A stretch of DNA of 64,000 nt from Chrysomallon squamiferum (lineage: Eukaryota; Mollusca; Gastropoda; Neomphalida; Peltospiridae). Positions 23,742 through 36,500 of the stretch are shown here, piece by piece. The position numbers were made by a program, and so were the translations under genes. The stretch spans positions 4,645,708-4,709,707 of the forward strand of contig CM022667.1 of NCBI GenBank assembly GCA_012295275.1, written 5' to 3'. A model generated the notes under the pieces. That model was not told the DNA's origin, searched no databases, and saw only the letters and a program-made list of their open reading frames with translations. Position 1 is the first letter of the stretch, and each line of letters opens with the position of its first letter.

Positions 23742-26700
23742 TTACTTCCCTCTCTTGGAAGAACCTCCCCGGGCCTTCTTTTTGGCTCCTCCCTTTTGTG
23801 GTTCAGCCTGAAAACACAGTGTAACATATATTAACAAACATCTGACAACAGTGACAGAAACATGATCGGTTGAATACTACACATACTTAGTTTTCATTTT
23901 AATGGTATTAGATGTCAAATAGAGAGCTTTTGCAATGATTTAAAATATATATATATATACTGCCTTTTTGTAACATAATTATAACACTTGGCAGCTACAG
24001 ATTTTTTAAAATCATCTTATCTTAACTGTTTTTCTTAATTACTTCCAGAAATCAATTAATTTGCTAATTTGGTAAACAAAATAAAAAAACAAAATAATAA
24101 AAAAAAGGAAAAGAAAATAATAATAATAAAGAAAAAGAAATAATAAATAAAGAAAGAAAATATTTATTAAAGTAACTATGTTTATTAAAATTCAACTTAT
24201 TTCTTTGTATTCCTATTTGTACATTAAAGATTGCAATAACTGCTTTTACAAAAGGGAATAGAAAGAATAATTTAATTGTATTTTTAAAAATCGGGGAATT
24301 TTTTTGTTTATTATATCTGTATCCAGCTGTAAATAAAACTTGCCTTTCGCTTTGGAGTTGAGGAGGTTGAAATGATGTTGAAAAACGAGTCCATTCTGCC
24401 CTGTGTTGTTCCCTGTTTCGCCTTTGTCAGTTTCTTTATTCCATTTCGGATTCTGTCCTCACTGGAAAACAAAACATTTCAACTAATTCTCAAAAATAAA
24501 CATAATATTGGTTACATACTATTTATTTTGAGAATGTTTTCATCAAACATTATTTTTATCTGTTTATTTTGTAAACATATATTCAATGTCATGAATCAGA
24601 AAACTGTGTAGACATTATCAAATTACAGCTTTAAAATCATAAAGTACTATTAATAATATCAATCAGTTTATTTGAAATATTTAAAACAGGGATTTCAGTA
24701 GAAATATCTGAATTAAAAAAAATAAATAATGAAATTGATGAACCAAAAATAACAAAATAAAATTATTTATGCTTACCTAAAACCTTTTTCTGTAACCATA
24801 TATTCAATCAACTTCTCTTCATCTGGATCTGTCCATTTTAGCTTTTAAAAGAGAGACAAGGTTCAGAGATATAAACAACATATTACTTCCCTTACCAGAG
24901 ATCTCTATTATTTAAAAATTAGTAAATAACACATAAAGACAGTTAAAATGAGAAAACAGCCTACGATTGACTATATTCCAAGTGCAATTGATTAAAAAAA
25001 TAAAATAAAATAAAATAATAAAAATAATATATAGTTAAATTTACTGACTTAACTTACCTCAATTTCTGAAGGATCTTTTACATCAGGACTTTTAAACAAT
25101 TCTCTTGCTTCCTAAAATTAACAAAAAAACAAATAAATAAAATCCGTCCATCTATAAACCAAATTAACATTATCACATGTGTGAAGAGTTTTATGCACAT
25201 ATAGTTTATTATTTTATTTTATTTTTGTGTTGAAATGGCACTTTTTCATAGGCTAAAATACATATTTTTAAATGAGATATTCACTATTTCTTTCATATCA
25301 GAAAATGTTAACGTCAGTTAATGTAATTAAGTTATTAATCTGTTACCAATTATATGTAAGAATTAGCACAATATTGACAGTAGAAAATAAACTAGCTGGA
25401 ACAGGGAAAAGTTACAAATTACACCTTGAGATGAAATTACATCTAGGTTCAAAAATTACACACAATTCTCCAACAAAATTCCCTGTTTCAATTTCTGTTT
25501 TTTTTTTTTCATTGTGACTGCTATGAAAATTCTAAATACCTTGTACATCCAGTTCTCTGGCACTGAGTACTTCTAAAATAAAAAAACAAAAATTATATTA
25601 TTCAGTTTATGATTTAAGATAAAATGAAATCTATTTGGACAACTATGATTATCCCCTATTTTAAATATTTCAAATTATTCATTAATGTTATTAATAATAT
25701 TTTATAATTTTTACATTAATTTAAAGAATTTTAACTGATTCAGCAGAAAAGGTAATAAATTATAATTCAGTATCAGTCAGTTATTCAAAATGTGCTAATT
25801 ACTGGTTTGTTTTCCATAAGGTCAAATTAATTAATTAATTTTTACTCTAGCTGGAACTTTAGGGTTTTACCTTTTTATCGAGATGTTCAATAACACTGTC
25901 TATTGTTTTGTGCTGTTTTATCAACTCAATTGCTCGTTTTGGCCCAATTCCTCGAATTGAGTCACAGTAGTCGCATCCCAGTAAAATACACAAATCAATA
26001 AAAAAAAAAAAAAAAAATAAAAAAAAAAAATTAATTAAACAAATAAAAAATAGGGTAAAAAACAACATAATAATTTTTATTTTAAATTAAAATATACTGT
26101 AGCAGAGGTACTGAAAGAAAGGGTACAGAAACACTGACAAAACAAATAAATAAATAAATAATTAAAAGTAGATATATACATATATGAATTTTGTTTTTAA
26201 TCTAAATGTGAAAAATAATCTCATCTAATAGTAAATAATGCTATAAACTATAAAGGTAGTCAAAAATAAAATCTGAATATTAAATAAATAATAATAATAA
26301 AAAAAACAAAAACAATAATAAATAAATGAAAAATATATATGATCGTAAAAATAAATACTAAAATAGGATAAATATTAAAATATCAGAAATTCAGAAATGG
26401 CTACCATAAAAAGAAAATCACCTCTTCTTGACTTAGACCTAATTCTTCCAAAACTCTGTTCAGATGTATCTCCTTGATAGGCAGCTTTCTGAAAATTATT
26501 AAAATATTTGTATTATAGTGTTCAACATGAAAGATTTAACAAATTTATGTCATTCTGTATTTTACCACATTTTAATAATTAAATTAAATTTTGTGTATCC
26601 TCTAAACATATAAATTTCAGAAATCAAACAAAAAAAAAAAAAAAAAAAAATTAAAAAATTAAATAATTAAAATTTAATAAAAGAATAAATTTAAACACAA

Positions 26701-29699
26701 AATAAATAAATACACAACCTTGACATTTAATATTTTAAATTAATTGTTGCAATTGTTTAGATCGCAATTCTTTTTTTTTTTTTTAATATTGAATATAGAT
26801 TTCTTACATTGTAACAAAATTAAACTGGAAATATGAAATATTTTCTCTCAGTTTAGAATTATATATATAAAATAATAATTTTAGTTCCAAATAAATAAAT
26901 AAATCATAATTTAAATAATTACCGAGCTTCACTAAACGTAAGATGTCGTAACAAAATGGAGGAGCCAAATGTGAGAGCATCCATGTCTTCAGTTCCCGCT
27001 GCAAAAACTTTTCCCGCTTTTGCTAAAGCTGCACATTGAGCTTCTGCTTCACAAGGGGCCTGGAAAAAAGTAAAAAAAAATAAATAAATAAATAAATAAA
27101 TAAATAAAATAAAAAGTACAAAAAGTACATATATGATTTAAAAACATTTAGAAATTAATAAATGATTTTAAATATTATTTATCAAGCTGTTATAGATTTT
27201 TTTTAAATAAAAAGAAAGCCACCAATATATGTTATCATTCTAATTAAATGAATTGTATTTCTGCTTTACAAGATGCCTGCAGACGTAATTTTTAAATTTT
27301 AAAATATCACTCATTAAGTTTTATTTAAAAGTCTGTAGAACTCTATTTTTGGACAATTAAATTTAATGTTTTAAAAATAAAACGAGAAGAAAACAGAGAG
27401 GGAAGAACAAAATGTTAAAATAATTATTAAAACAATATATAGTAAGAAGGTAAAATGTTACCCTATAATAATATGAATTAGTTATTTCTCTTTGTAATCA
27501 TTAATATATCATTATTATATGATATAATCTAAATTTTTTCAATTCCTTTGTGGCTAACAAAAACTTTATTCATTACATAAAAATGCCATGAAATTACTCA
27601 AAATGGCTACAGTTTACCTCTACAAATGGAATGCCCATTAATGACAGAAGTGTTTTACAATCATCATTGTGTTGCTTAGTAACCTTCACCAGACGACGAT
27701 TAAACTTCTCAACATTCTCTGTGTCACCTAAAATAAAAACATTTTTAAAAATTTAAAAATAAACGAATGAATTTTGCTTGATGTTATCTCACATTTTAAT
27801 ATTTAAAAGTTATTTGGAGACAAAAATTATAAAAAAGGAAATAATTCTAATATCAGTGTACTTCTGATTAACTGGAACCAGACAACAGTGAGCAGTTGGG
27901 AAGATTTGATTTTGAGACCTGTTGCTGTCATGCTATCATACTGAGTAAACTGCAACTCTCCAGTCAGGAAGTCAGAAAGTATTTTACCTGCATCTTCTGC
28001 CTTTTCCAATTCTTTTTGTGCTTCTGCACGTTTTCTGTACGTTTTGCTAACTAAAAAGAAAAGAGAAAGAAATTGCTTATTTATTGGGTTTGATAAAAAT
28101 AAAGTTGTTTTTTTTATGTTATTTTTTTAGTGTTTAAAAATTGATATTGAAATAAAAAGCTACCAATCTTGTCAAATGTCTAAAAAAATTAATTAGTTAA
28201 TTAATGATTATCATCTGTATGAAAAGTAAATAAACAATCACAGTATAACATTAAAAGAGATTTAAATGTTTTCCATTTTAATTTTATAATTAGATTTAAT
28301 AAATAATAAAATAACTTTTGACACATGATCTAAAATTATTGCTCATTACCTCCCCTGATTTCATTTCTGGTGGTTTTCCATCAAAAACATAAACTGGTTT
28401 GATTCCATTTTCCACCATCCGAATTGTCCGATAAAACATACCCATCAGATGACTGCAAATATTAAATAATCAGAACTTTTAAAATAAAATATATCACTAA
28501 AAATGTTTTATAAAAGAATCAAACTTATTGTAACTCAAGTAGTTTGTTTAAAAAATATAATGAACAGTGCAAGTAGACTGTTTAATATACTGTATATGTC
28601 ACAGCAAAATCTTCTTCCTTAACCGTTTGCAGTCTGTGAGAAGATGCATATAAAAATGCCTTATTGATAACTAAACAAGATTATAGCAAAACAAAAATAT
28701 TCATTATTGCCATGATAAAATAATCATATTAAAATTTTCAAGATCATTATTCCATTTTCAAAACAATAAAATCCATGATTTGTTGTTTGTTGTTTTTTTT
28801 GAAAGTGGAGGCACCTTATTATTGTATTAAAAATATCTGTAAAGTTACATTAGGAACAAAATATAAATAAATATGTAATATAAATGTGTCAGGTGTTTCA
28901 ATTCTTTTAATAAGACTATAAATGATTAAATTTAAAACTTTAAAGATTCATTTCAAAATAAAAGCCATACCTGGTTGTCTCCCCTTCCTCGTTCATCAGC
29001 TGCGACCCATCTTGTCTAACAGCAATCAGAAACTGATAAATACTCATTGATGCGTCAATCGCAACTTTTCTACCTGAGAAAATAAAACAACAGTTATATA
29101 GTTATTTATATCATTTCGAACCAAAAAATATAATTACAGCTGAAAGGCGATTTTATATACATACGTTACTTACGTACATAACATACATATGATATGATAT
29201 GATATATAATTAAAAAATTAATTATATTTTATATTAAAAGTCACTCACGATAATTATAATATAATATTACAATATTTATAATTTTACCTTAATAAAATTA
29301 AAAAAAAAAAAAAAAAAATGTAAAATAAAAATTAAAAAATTGAACATTTACTTATTTTATATTTACTACTATTTTATTTATAATTTTATATTTTTTAATC
29401 AGAGCGAAGTCGGCCACTGGATGGACATAATCATGGTACCGATACACATCATACATGATACTATTGATACATCATACAGAGATAATCATAATGTTAATGC
29501 CATATCTGATATCATCATAATTCATATGTTATTATGTAAATATTAAATTTAAAACAATGTAAATGTTACAATCGTAACATCTAACAACGCCAGTGACACT
29601 GACAGTGAACAATTTACCAAAATAATTTTTCATCTCATTCTCTTTCATACTTCCTGGAGCACAGTCACCAAGTAACTTAGAAAGTCCTTGAATTCCCAT
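23742..29699 (-). CDS. FEN1: Flap endonuclease 1
   Basis: FEN1 cuts 5' flaps in Okazaki fragment maturation and long-patch base excision repair. Thirteen exons on the minus strand: 29618-29699, 28971-29073, 28350-28452, 27988-28050, 27618-27727, 26933 corrected to 26923-27059, 26422-26488, 25871-26002, 25540-25572, 25058-25111, 24777-24841, 24344-24461, 23742-23807. About 377 residues if intact (human 380). Catalytic acids are present: D34 in KVAIDAS, D86 in YVFDGKPP, the EAEA pair, both acids in TEDMD, and the aspartate of LLGCDYC. The PCNA box is QGRMDSFF and the basic end is SSKRGK. Oddities: exon 4 lacks one base (LAKRTE is out of frame with [14 protein letters not shown]), exon 8 has no AG acceptor (T18 run instead), and intron 12 has a GC donor. 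I favour sequence error at homopolymers over a dead gene, because all other residues are conserved. Confidence 0.88.
27259..27282 (-). repeat. FEN1: Decayed copy of FEN1 exon 6 acceptor and exon edge
   Basis: On the minus strand CTGCAG followed by GCATCTTGTAAAGCAGAA lies 217 bp upstream of the true exon 6 junction, CCAG followed by GCCCCTTGTGAAGCAGAA. Most positions after the AG match, and the copy keeps a usable CAG. It looks like a local duplication of the 3' splice site into the intron. Confidence 0.55.
28605..28730 (-). repeat. Interspersed repeat copy A in FEN1 intron 2
   Basis: The minus strand of this stretch is closely similar to the plus strand of 31234-31351, sharing blocks such as GCTATAATCTTGTTTAG and CATCTTCTCACAGACTGCAA and GGTTAAGGAAGAAGATTTTG. 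The two copies are therefore inverted relative to each other about 2.5 kb apart. No coding content, terminal repeats or tail were recognised. Confidence 0.75.
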
Positions 29700-29978
29700 T
29701 GCTATTGAAGATGTGTTAATACTGGAATATAAAGTAAATACTACTTCTTTTCTGATGTTTTTATTTGCCGCATGCGCAAATTCCCGCCAAATACAAAACA
29801 TTTTTCATACATAATAAGGATTACGTTTCGTATTAAACATTACAAATGTATCAGATATATATTCAAAGTGTTTTCTTTTTATTTAATATATTTATTTTGA
29901 TAAACGTGAACACATATATTATGACTATTAAATTAATTCGAAATTTACATTTTTGCTAGCTTTATTTAAAGTACCATC
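29700..29978. promoter_or_regulatory. Bidirectional promoter region FEN1/DDX27 with NRF1-like and E2F-like sites
   Basis: A 279-bp spacer lies between the divergent starts. CGCATGCGCA at 29769-29778 fits the NRF1 core, and TTCCCGCCAAA at 29781-29791 is a full E2F-type site (reverse TTTGGCGGGAA). They are two bases apart and about 80 bp upstream of the FEN1 ATG. E2F control of FEN1 is established in mammals. Control of DDX27 from the same sites is inference. Confidence 0.6.
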
Positions 29979-30537
29979 ATGGTGTCGTTAGGAGAACTGG
30001 ATCTCATTCCGACTATTTCAGAAGAAGATAATGTCGACATTCTTGATGAAAGTTCCAGCACTGATGAGGAAGTAATATTAAAATTAGTTTCAAAATAAAA
30101 TCTGAAGTTTGAATGTATATCTTTGTCTGCAATAATTCTGAATTATCAGCACCACGTGCCAGATTTTTAACAGTTTTAAGAGTTTAAGTTAATCTTTAAC
30201 TTGTTTAATTGACATTCTCATTTCACTTGATTAGGAATAAATTAATATTCTTAAAATGTTCCAGGTTTTGGCACATGTTTGAGACATCATATTATATATT
30301 TTTATAATTACTTTTATGCACTGCATTAAGTTAAAAAAAGGTTATCATCCCGTTATTTGTTATGGTTAGGTCCTAACTTAGGGTCAGTTTCTCACTTTCT
30401 GTATAATCAGTAATGTTACATGTATCATTCATGAATTGTATCATTTGTCTTCAAAATGTTATTTTATACTGGGTTAAGAAAAGGAAAGATATTATTAATA
30501 ATAATAATATGAAATTATGAAAGTTTTTGATTAAACA

Positions 30538-30586
<49 letters not shown>

Positions 30587-33500
30587 GCAGGAAACATCAG
30601 TTCAACAGCAGAAGAAGAAAAGAAAACTTCACAAACAGGACTTCAATAAAAGTTTTATTTTTTCTGACCAGGTTTGTTTTAATGTTTTATATATTTAAAT
30701 GTATGTAAACTGTAATTATTCATATAATTATAGCTGATAATTATATTGTTAACCAGTGTTGTTAATTCTTATAATAAGTAAGGCAAAATAAAATAAAAAA
30801 AGCTGTTTGTAATTTTTATTTTAAATAGTTTGAAGAAAACAATGTATTTGATTTGGACATCGCTCTCAAAATGGCCAGAAGAAAAAAGTCTGCAACTACT
30901 TTGGATGAGAAGATAGAATTAGCCAGGAGAAAGAGAAAAAAAGAGGTACACTGCTTTGTTGTGGGTTGAAGGAGGGGGGGTACATACTTACAGCATTAGT
31001 TGAGACATAGTTATAGCATTAGTTCTTATTTCTGGTAAATTTCTGGATCACATTCTAACTTGTGTCTGTTGATTGTTTCAGTAAATTTTATGTTACCATC
31101 ATATGTGAAATTTAAAAAGACAGAATATATAAGTTAAAGTTATTATTTATGTATTTTACTATTTAACATTAGTGACCTGAAACTGTGTATAATTAACCCT
31201 TTGATGAAAATATACTTTTCAGTTAGTATTTTTATATGATAATTTAATCACATCAATAATGAATATTGTTTCTGCTATAATCTTGTTTAGTGATACAGCA
31301 TTTTCATATGCATCTTCTCACAGACTGCAAAAGGTTAAGGAAGAAGATTTTGAATAATTATGATGCATTGCACAAAAATATTTCTGATACAAACTGTATG
31401 TTTAGCTGAAAGATTTAAATTTTTTGTTGTGGTTCATAATTTTGCTATGTTATCCATTTATCAATTATTGCAAGGTCATCCAGAGACACTGAAATCTTTG
31501 AAAGGTTGTTTTAATATTTATTGTTATTTCAGGGTCAGGAAGATTTGCCTCTAGACTCTTTAAACATGGATGATTCTGAATCATCTGGAGAGGATATGGA
31601 GGAGGAAGATGTTAAAGGTTGGTATGTGTTGTCCTGTACACAGGCACTGATCACTTATTCATCTTATCAAACATCAGTAAGAAACTGATATATGATCACT
31701 GATGCATCAATTTGAAATCTTCTGCCTGAGAATACAAAACATCATTGATAAAAAATTAAACATGATACTATACAGTTACAAAGTTATAAACATTAAGTCA
31801 AGTTCCATAACTGTACCAGGTTTGTGTGATTGTGAGAATGTTCAAATCATTTCATTTTTTCTTTTTACATTTACTTTTGTTAGATTTTTTTTCATTCCAG
31901 CTGGTTCTCCTAAAAGAAGCTGAAAAATAATTTAAAACTGAATATCATTTAACTTACTATCAGTGTCTTATTTCAGAAAATGAAATTTGATGTTACAATA
32001 ATGTTTTTACATTTTTTTTTTTCAGACACAATTAAAATGAAAGAAAAGAGAAAGAGAAAGAGAAAAAATCAAATATATGAAGAAGAGGAGGAAGTAAGTG
32101 TTTTGTTAAGATTGTGTTTAGAAACAGGTGTTATAATTTTTAGAGTTGAAATCCCCAATGCTAATTCACATTGATGCTAAACAGTCCAGTAAAAAGTGTT
32201 AAACAAAATTAATTTAATTATCAAAAATATACTTTAAAAATCCAAATCTGTTTATTTTTTCAGTTGGATAAAATTATTTTAACTCTGAAATCTGGAAATT
32301 TTACTTTAGAAATCATTTACATATTACTGACTTGAATAAGTATTAATATGTTTCTTTTTTTTTTCAAAATAGGAAAAGGAGAAAATAGAATTTTCAGAAA
32401 ACATTGACACGTATGATGAAAATTTGACTTTTCAAGACATGGCTGTGTCTAGACCTTTGTTAAAGGTCAGTCTAGAAATATTTATACAGTTCACCTGTGA
32501 TAATATTGGTGTTTGTGTACAGGTGTGAAAAGAAAGTTTAAATGTGTGTGTATTTGTACTATTCTGTGGATTACATTTAGCAGTGGACATGCAAGAAAAG
32601 AAGAGTATTTGTATATCTGCATATTTCTAGAGCATATTTCAAGTGTACACAGGCATAACTGTATTTCTTGTTCTTTGGTGAACTCCAATCATTATAACTG
32701 GCATTGTGGAGTATTTGATATTTAAATTCCTTTTTATTTCAAGGCTCTTGGTACACTGAAGTTTGAACGACCAACTCCAATTCAAGCAGCAACAATTCCT
32801 GTAGCTTTGAAAGCAAAAGATATTTGTGCTTGTGCTATCACTGGCTCAGGTAAAAAAATAAAATTTAATTATATTGTCAGTTTTAAGTTGTACTCCTAGA
32901 TGCATTTTGTAGTATAAAGGAGTTTTTCATTTTATTTAATATTAACAGCCTAGTTAAATTTCAAACTGTTACAATTCTGTTATTGTTTGCTAGCAATATT
33001 TCTTATTTATTTATTTATTTATTTTTAATTATTTTATTTAATTATTTATTTAATTATTATTATTTATATGTGTGTGTGTGTGTGTGAGTTTGTTATTTTT
33101 AAAATATTTTATTTATTTATTTATATATTTTCTTTTTATTTATTTATTTTTTTATATTAAATTTTTCAAGCCACCAAAGAACAGATTAAAATATCTTCAA
33201 AAAAATCAGTCAGTAATGTAGTTTGTTCATTTCTTAATTAGGTATATTTCTGTTAAGTGTAAAATCTAGCCTTCATATTACTCTTTTTGTATTATTAATT
33301 TTAGCTAAATAATAATCTGCAATTTTACACGCATACTAACTTTCTTTGTGAATGTTTAATCACATATAATTATTATTATAATTATTACTGTCATATTACA
33401 GGTAAAACTATAGCGTTCATGTTGCCTATTCTCGAGAGACTTCTCTACAGACCAAAATACGCGTCAGTGACGAGAGTTCTTGTTTTAGTTCCCACCCGAG

Positions 33501-36500
33501 AGTTAGCCGTCCAGGTCCACACTGTTGCTAGGCAACTGGCTCAATTCACAAATATTGAAATCTGCTTATCAGCCGGTGAGTTTGGAATGGATATCTTTTT
33601 TCTTTTGTGTAATTAATTAAATAAAATTTTGATTAAAAACAGTAATTACAGGATGAGTCTGTACACAGAAGAGTTAGGAATATTCATAATTTTGTTTGTT
33701 TCAGGATAACAATTTTCAAAACTGTTTGAAAAACAAATAGTATTTTACTATAAGAAATATTTTTTAACTTGTTTTCCTGTCTCACTTCAGGTGGTCTTGA
33801 TTTAAAAAGTCAGGCAGCTTCATTGAAAATGGGTCCAGATGTTGTCATAGCAACACCTGGCAGATTGATCGACCATCTTCACAACTCTCCCAACTTCAGT
33901 CTCAACAGCATCGAAATTCTAGTCCTGGACGAGGCAGACAGGTGAGATACTCAACATTTATTTATTTATTTATTTATTTTCATTCATTCATTCATTTCGT
34001 CATTCACTTACTTAGTTGCGTCCTTACATGTTTATTTATTTATTTATTTTTATTTAAAATTTTTGTTTAGTTATTGATTGAGAGAGATTTTATTTATTTT
34101 TATTATTTCATCATTATTAATTTTTTAGAAGTTTGTTGGGAATAATCATGTATAGATCTGTGTTAATAACAGCTGTATCATTTACTAGTGTGTCTTGTAT
34201 AGTGTTTAAGTAATACTGTATGAAATAATAGCTCATATTTAGTTGCAATGTTTACCTTGTTATTCATATTTGCATATTTATGTAAGTTAATAGTTACTGA
34301 CTTAAAAAGTACATGTTTGTTATATAGCATGTATAATTACATATGTACAGAAACAGTCTTGTAAAGATATCAGTTATTTCAGATTTTGTTTAATATTTAA
34401 CTGTTATATAAATGTTTTCAGGATGTTGGATGAGTATTTTGCTGAGCAGATGAAGGAGATTATCAGACTGTGTTGTAGACAGAGGCAGACGATGTTGTTT
34501 TCTGCAACAATGACTGAAGAGGTAAACACCTGAACCCAAAATACACGTTAAATGATATATTTTACCTAGTTACAAATCATTCTTGTTTTCTTTATTTTAC
34601 ATCTAATACTGAGAATAGTTTGTTGTACATTTTCCTGACATTTAAAAAATAATTTTACTGTTTTTAAATTTCATTTGTTATGTTCAGACTGGGAATGCAG
34701 AAACACACATTGCATTCACATGTACAAATAAAACAGTATATATACTCACAACAAAATGTTCAGGAACTCAAATATACAAACAAACAAAAACACATAAACA
34801 TCCAAACTTTTTTTGTTTATATCCACCTATATACTGTCTGTAAGACTAAAAAGTATATGAAACAATAAATACCTGCACATAATGTGTATACAATCATCCA
34901 CATCAGCTGTTTTTCATGTATGTAATCTCAAACATTTACTACCAGCCATGTTACACTACTAAACTTTCTAATGTTAGGTTGAGGAGCTGGCTGCTGTGTC
35001 TCTGAAGGACCCAGTCAAAGTGTTTGTCAATGAAAACACTGACATGGCTCTCAGCCTCAGACAGGAGTTCATCAGGATTCGACCTCACCGAGAGGGGGAC
35101 CGGGAGGCCATTGTGGCAGGTACGTTAGTCTTCTTCTTCTTTTAGTATTTTTAATTATGTTTATTTCTTAATTTGTTTTTCATATTGCTTAATCCACAAA
35201 TCAGTTTCATCAGTTAAACAGTTTTTATTTCAACTTCAAAACATTATCAAGATTAGCTCACTCCTGTGTCCTTCAGTTAAAGTGAAATGGTGAAATATCA
35301 CATTTCATTCTGTGCATGAATTTGTTTTATTTATACATCTATTCATTTCAGTTTTAGTAGAAACTTAAAAGATTAATTAATTATCTTTTTACATTAAATT
35401 CTGATGTGAATTTGGTTTTATTTATTATTTTTTTTTTTGTACATACATTATTGATGATTTCTAAAAGAGGCTTAAGGATTAATTATTTGAGTGATTTTCA
35501 CTGTTTCAGCTCTGGTGAGCAGGACGTTCTGTGACAAGTGTATGGTTTTCATTCAGACAAAGATTCAGGCTCACAGGATGCACATCATTCTCGGGTTACT
35601 CGGAGTTAAAGTGGGAGAACTCCATGGTAACCTGTCTCAGGCCCAGGTTAGATACCATATCAGATTTAAAAACCTCAAAACCCTCTACCAATCGCACACA
35701 CACATGTATGCACACATATGCACGCACGCACAAACACATTCACACACACAGAAAGTTATTAATATTTTTTTTACAAATCATTTCACTATTTTAAAAACAT
35801 TTAAAAAATAATTAATGATTTCCTAGTTAAATATTTAAGAATATTTATTTGCACCAGAAACTAAACTGCTGTTTAATTTGTAAATAAAAAAATCTTTAAC
35901 TTTCTGTTGCTATAGCGACTGGAGACACTGAAGTATTTCAAGGAAGGTCTGATAGATGTCCTGCTTGCCACTGATCTTGCTGCGCGAGGTCTCGACATTG
36001 ATGGAGTGAAAACTGTAAATATTATTTTTAATATTTAATAAAACAACTATTCATGATTAATTATATAGAATAAACTTCACATTTTTAACCTCATCTGAGT
36101 GAAAAACATAATTATAAATGTTTGGTAGCTTTATTATTAGAAGTATTTATTTATTTATTTATTTATTTATTTATTTTTTTTTTTATGAAAGTTATTACTT
36201 TTGGTGTGTGTGAGATTTTAAAATGCAGAGAGATAGATAGATAGAGATAAACATGTCTGTTTTTCATATTTGTGTCAGTTTTTGTCAAAAAAACATTTTA
36301 GTTAAATTAAGTTTATTTGTTGATTTATTTTCAGGTGATAAATTTCACTATGCCAAACACAGTTAACCATTACGTTCACAGAGTTGGAAGAACAGCTCGG
36401 GCTGGGAAAAAAGGAAGGTAAAAAAAAATAAAAATAAAATAAATGCATTTAGATCATGAAAAATTCTTAAAAGGGAGATAATTCTTGTTGCTTATCTGTA

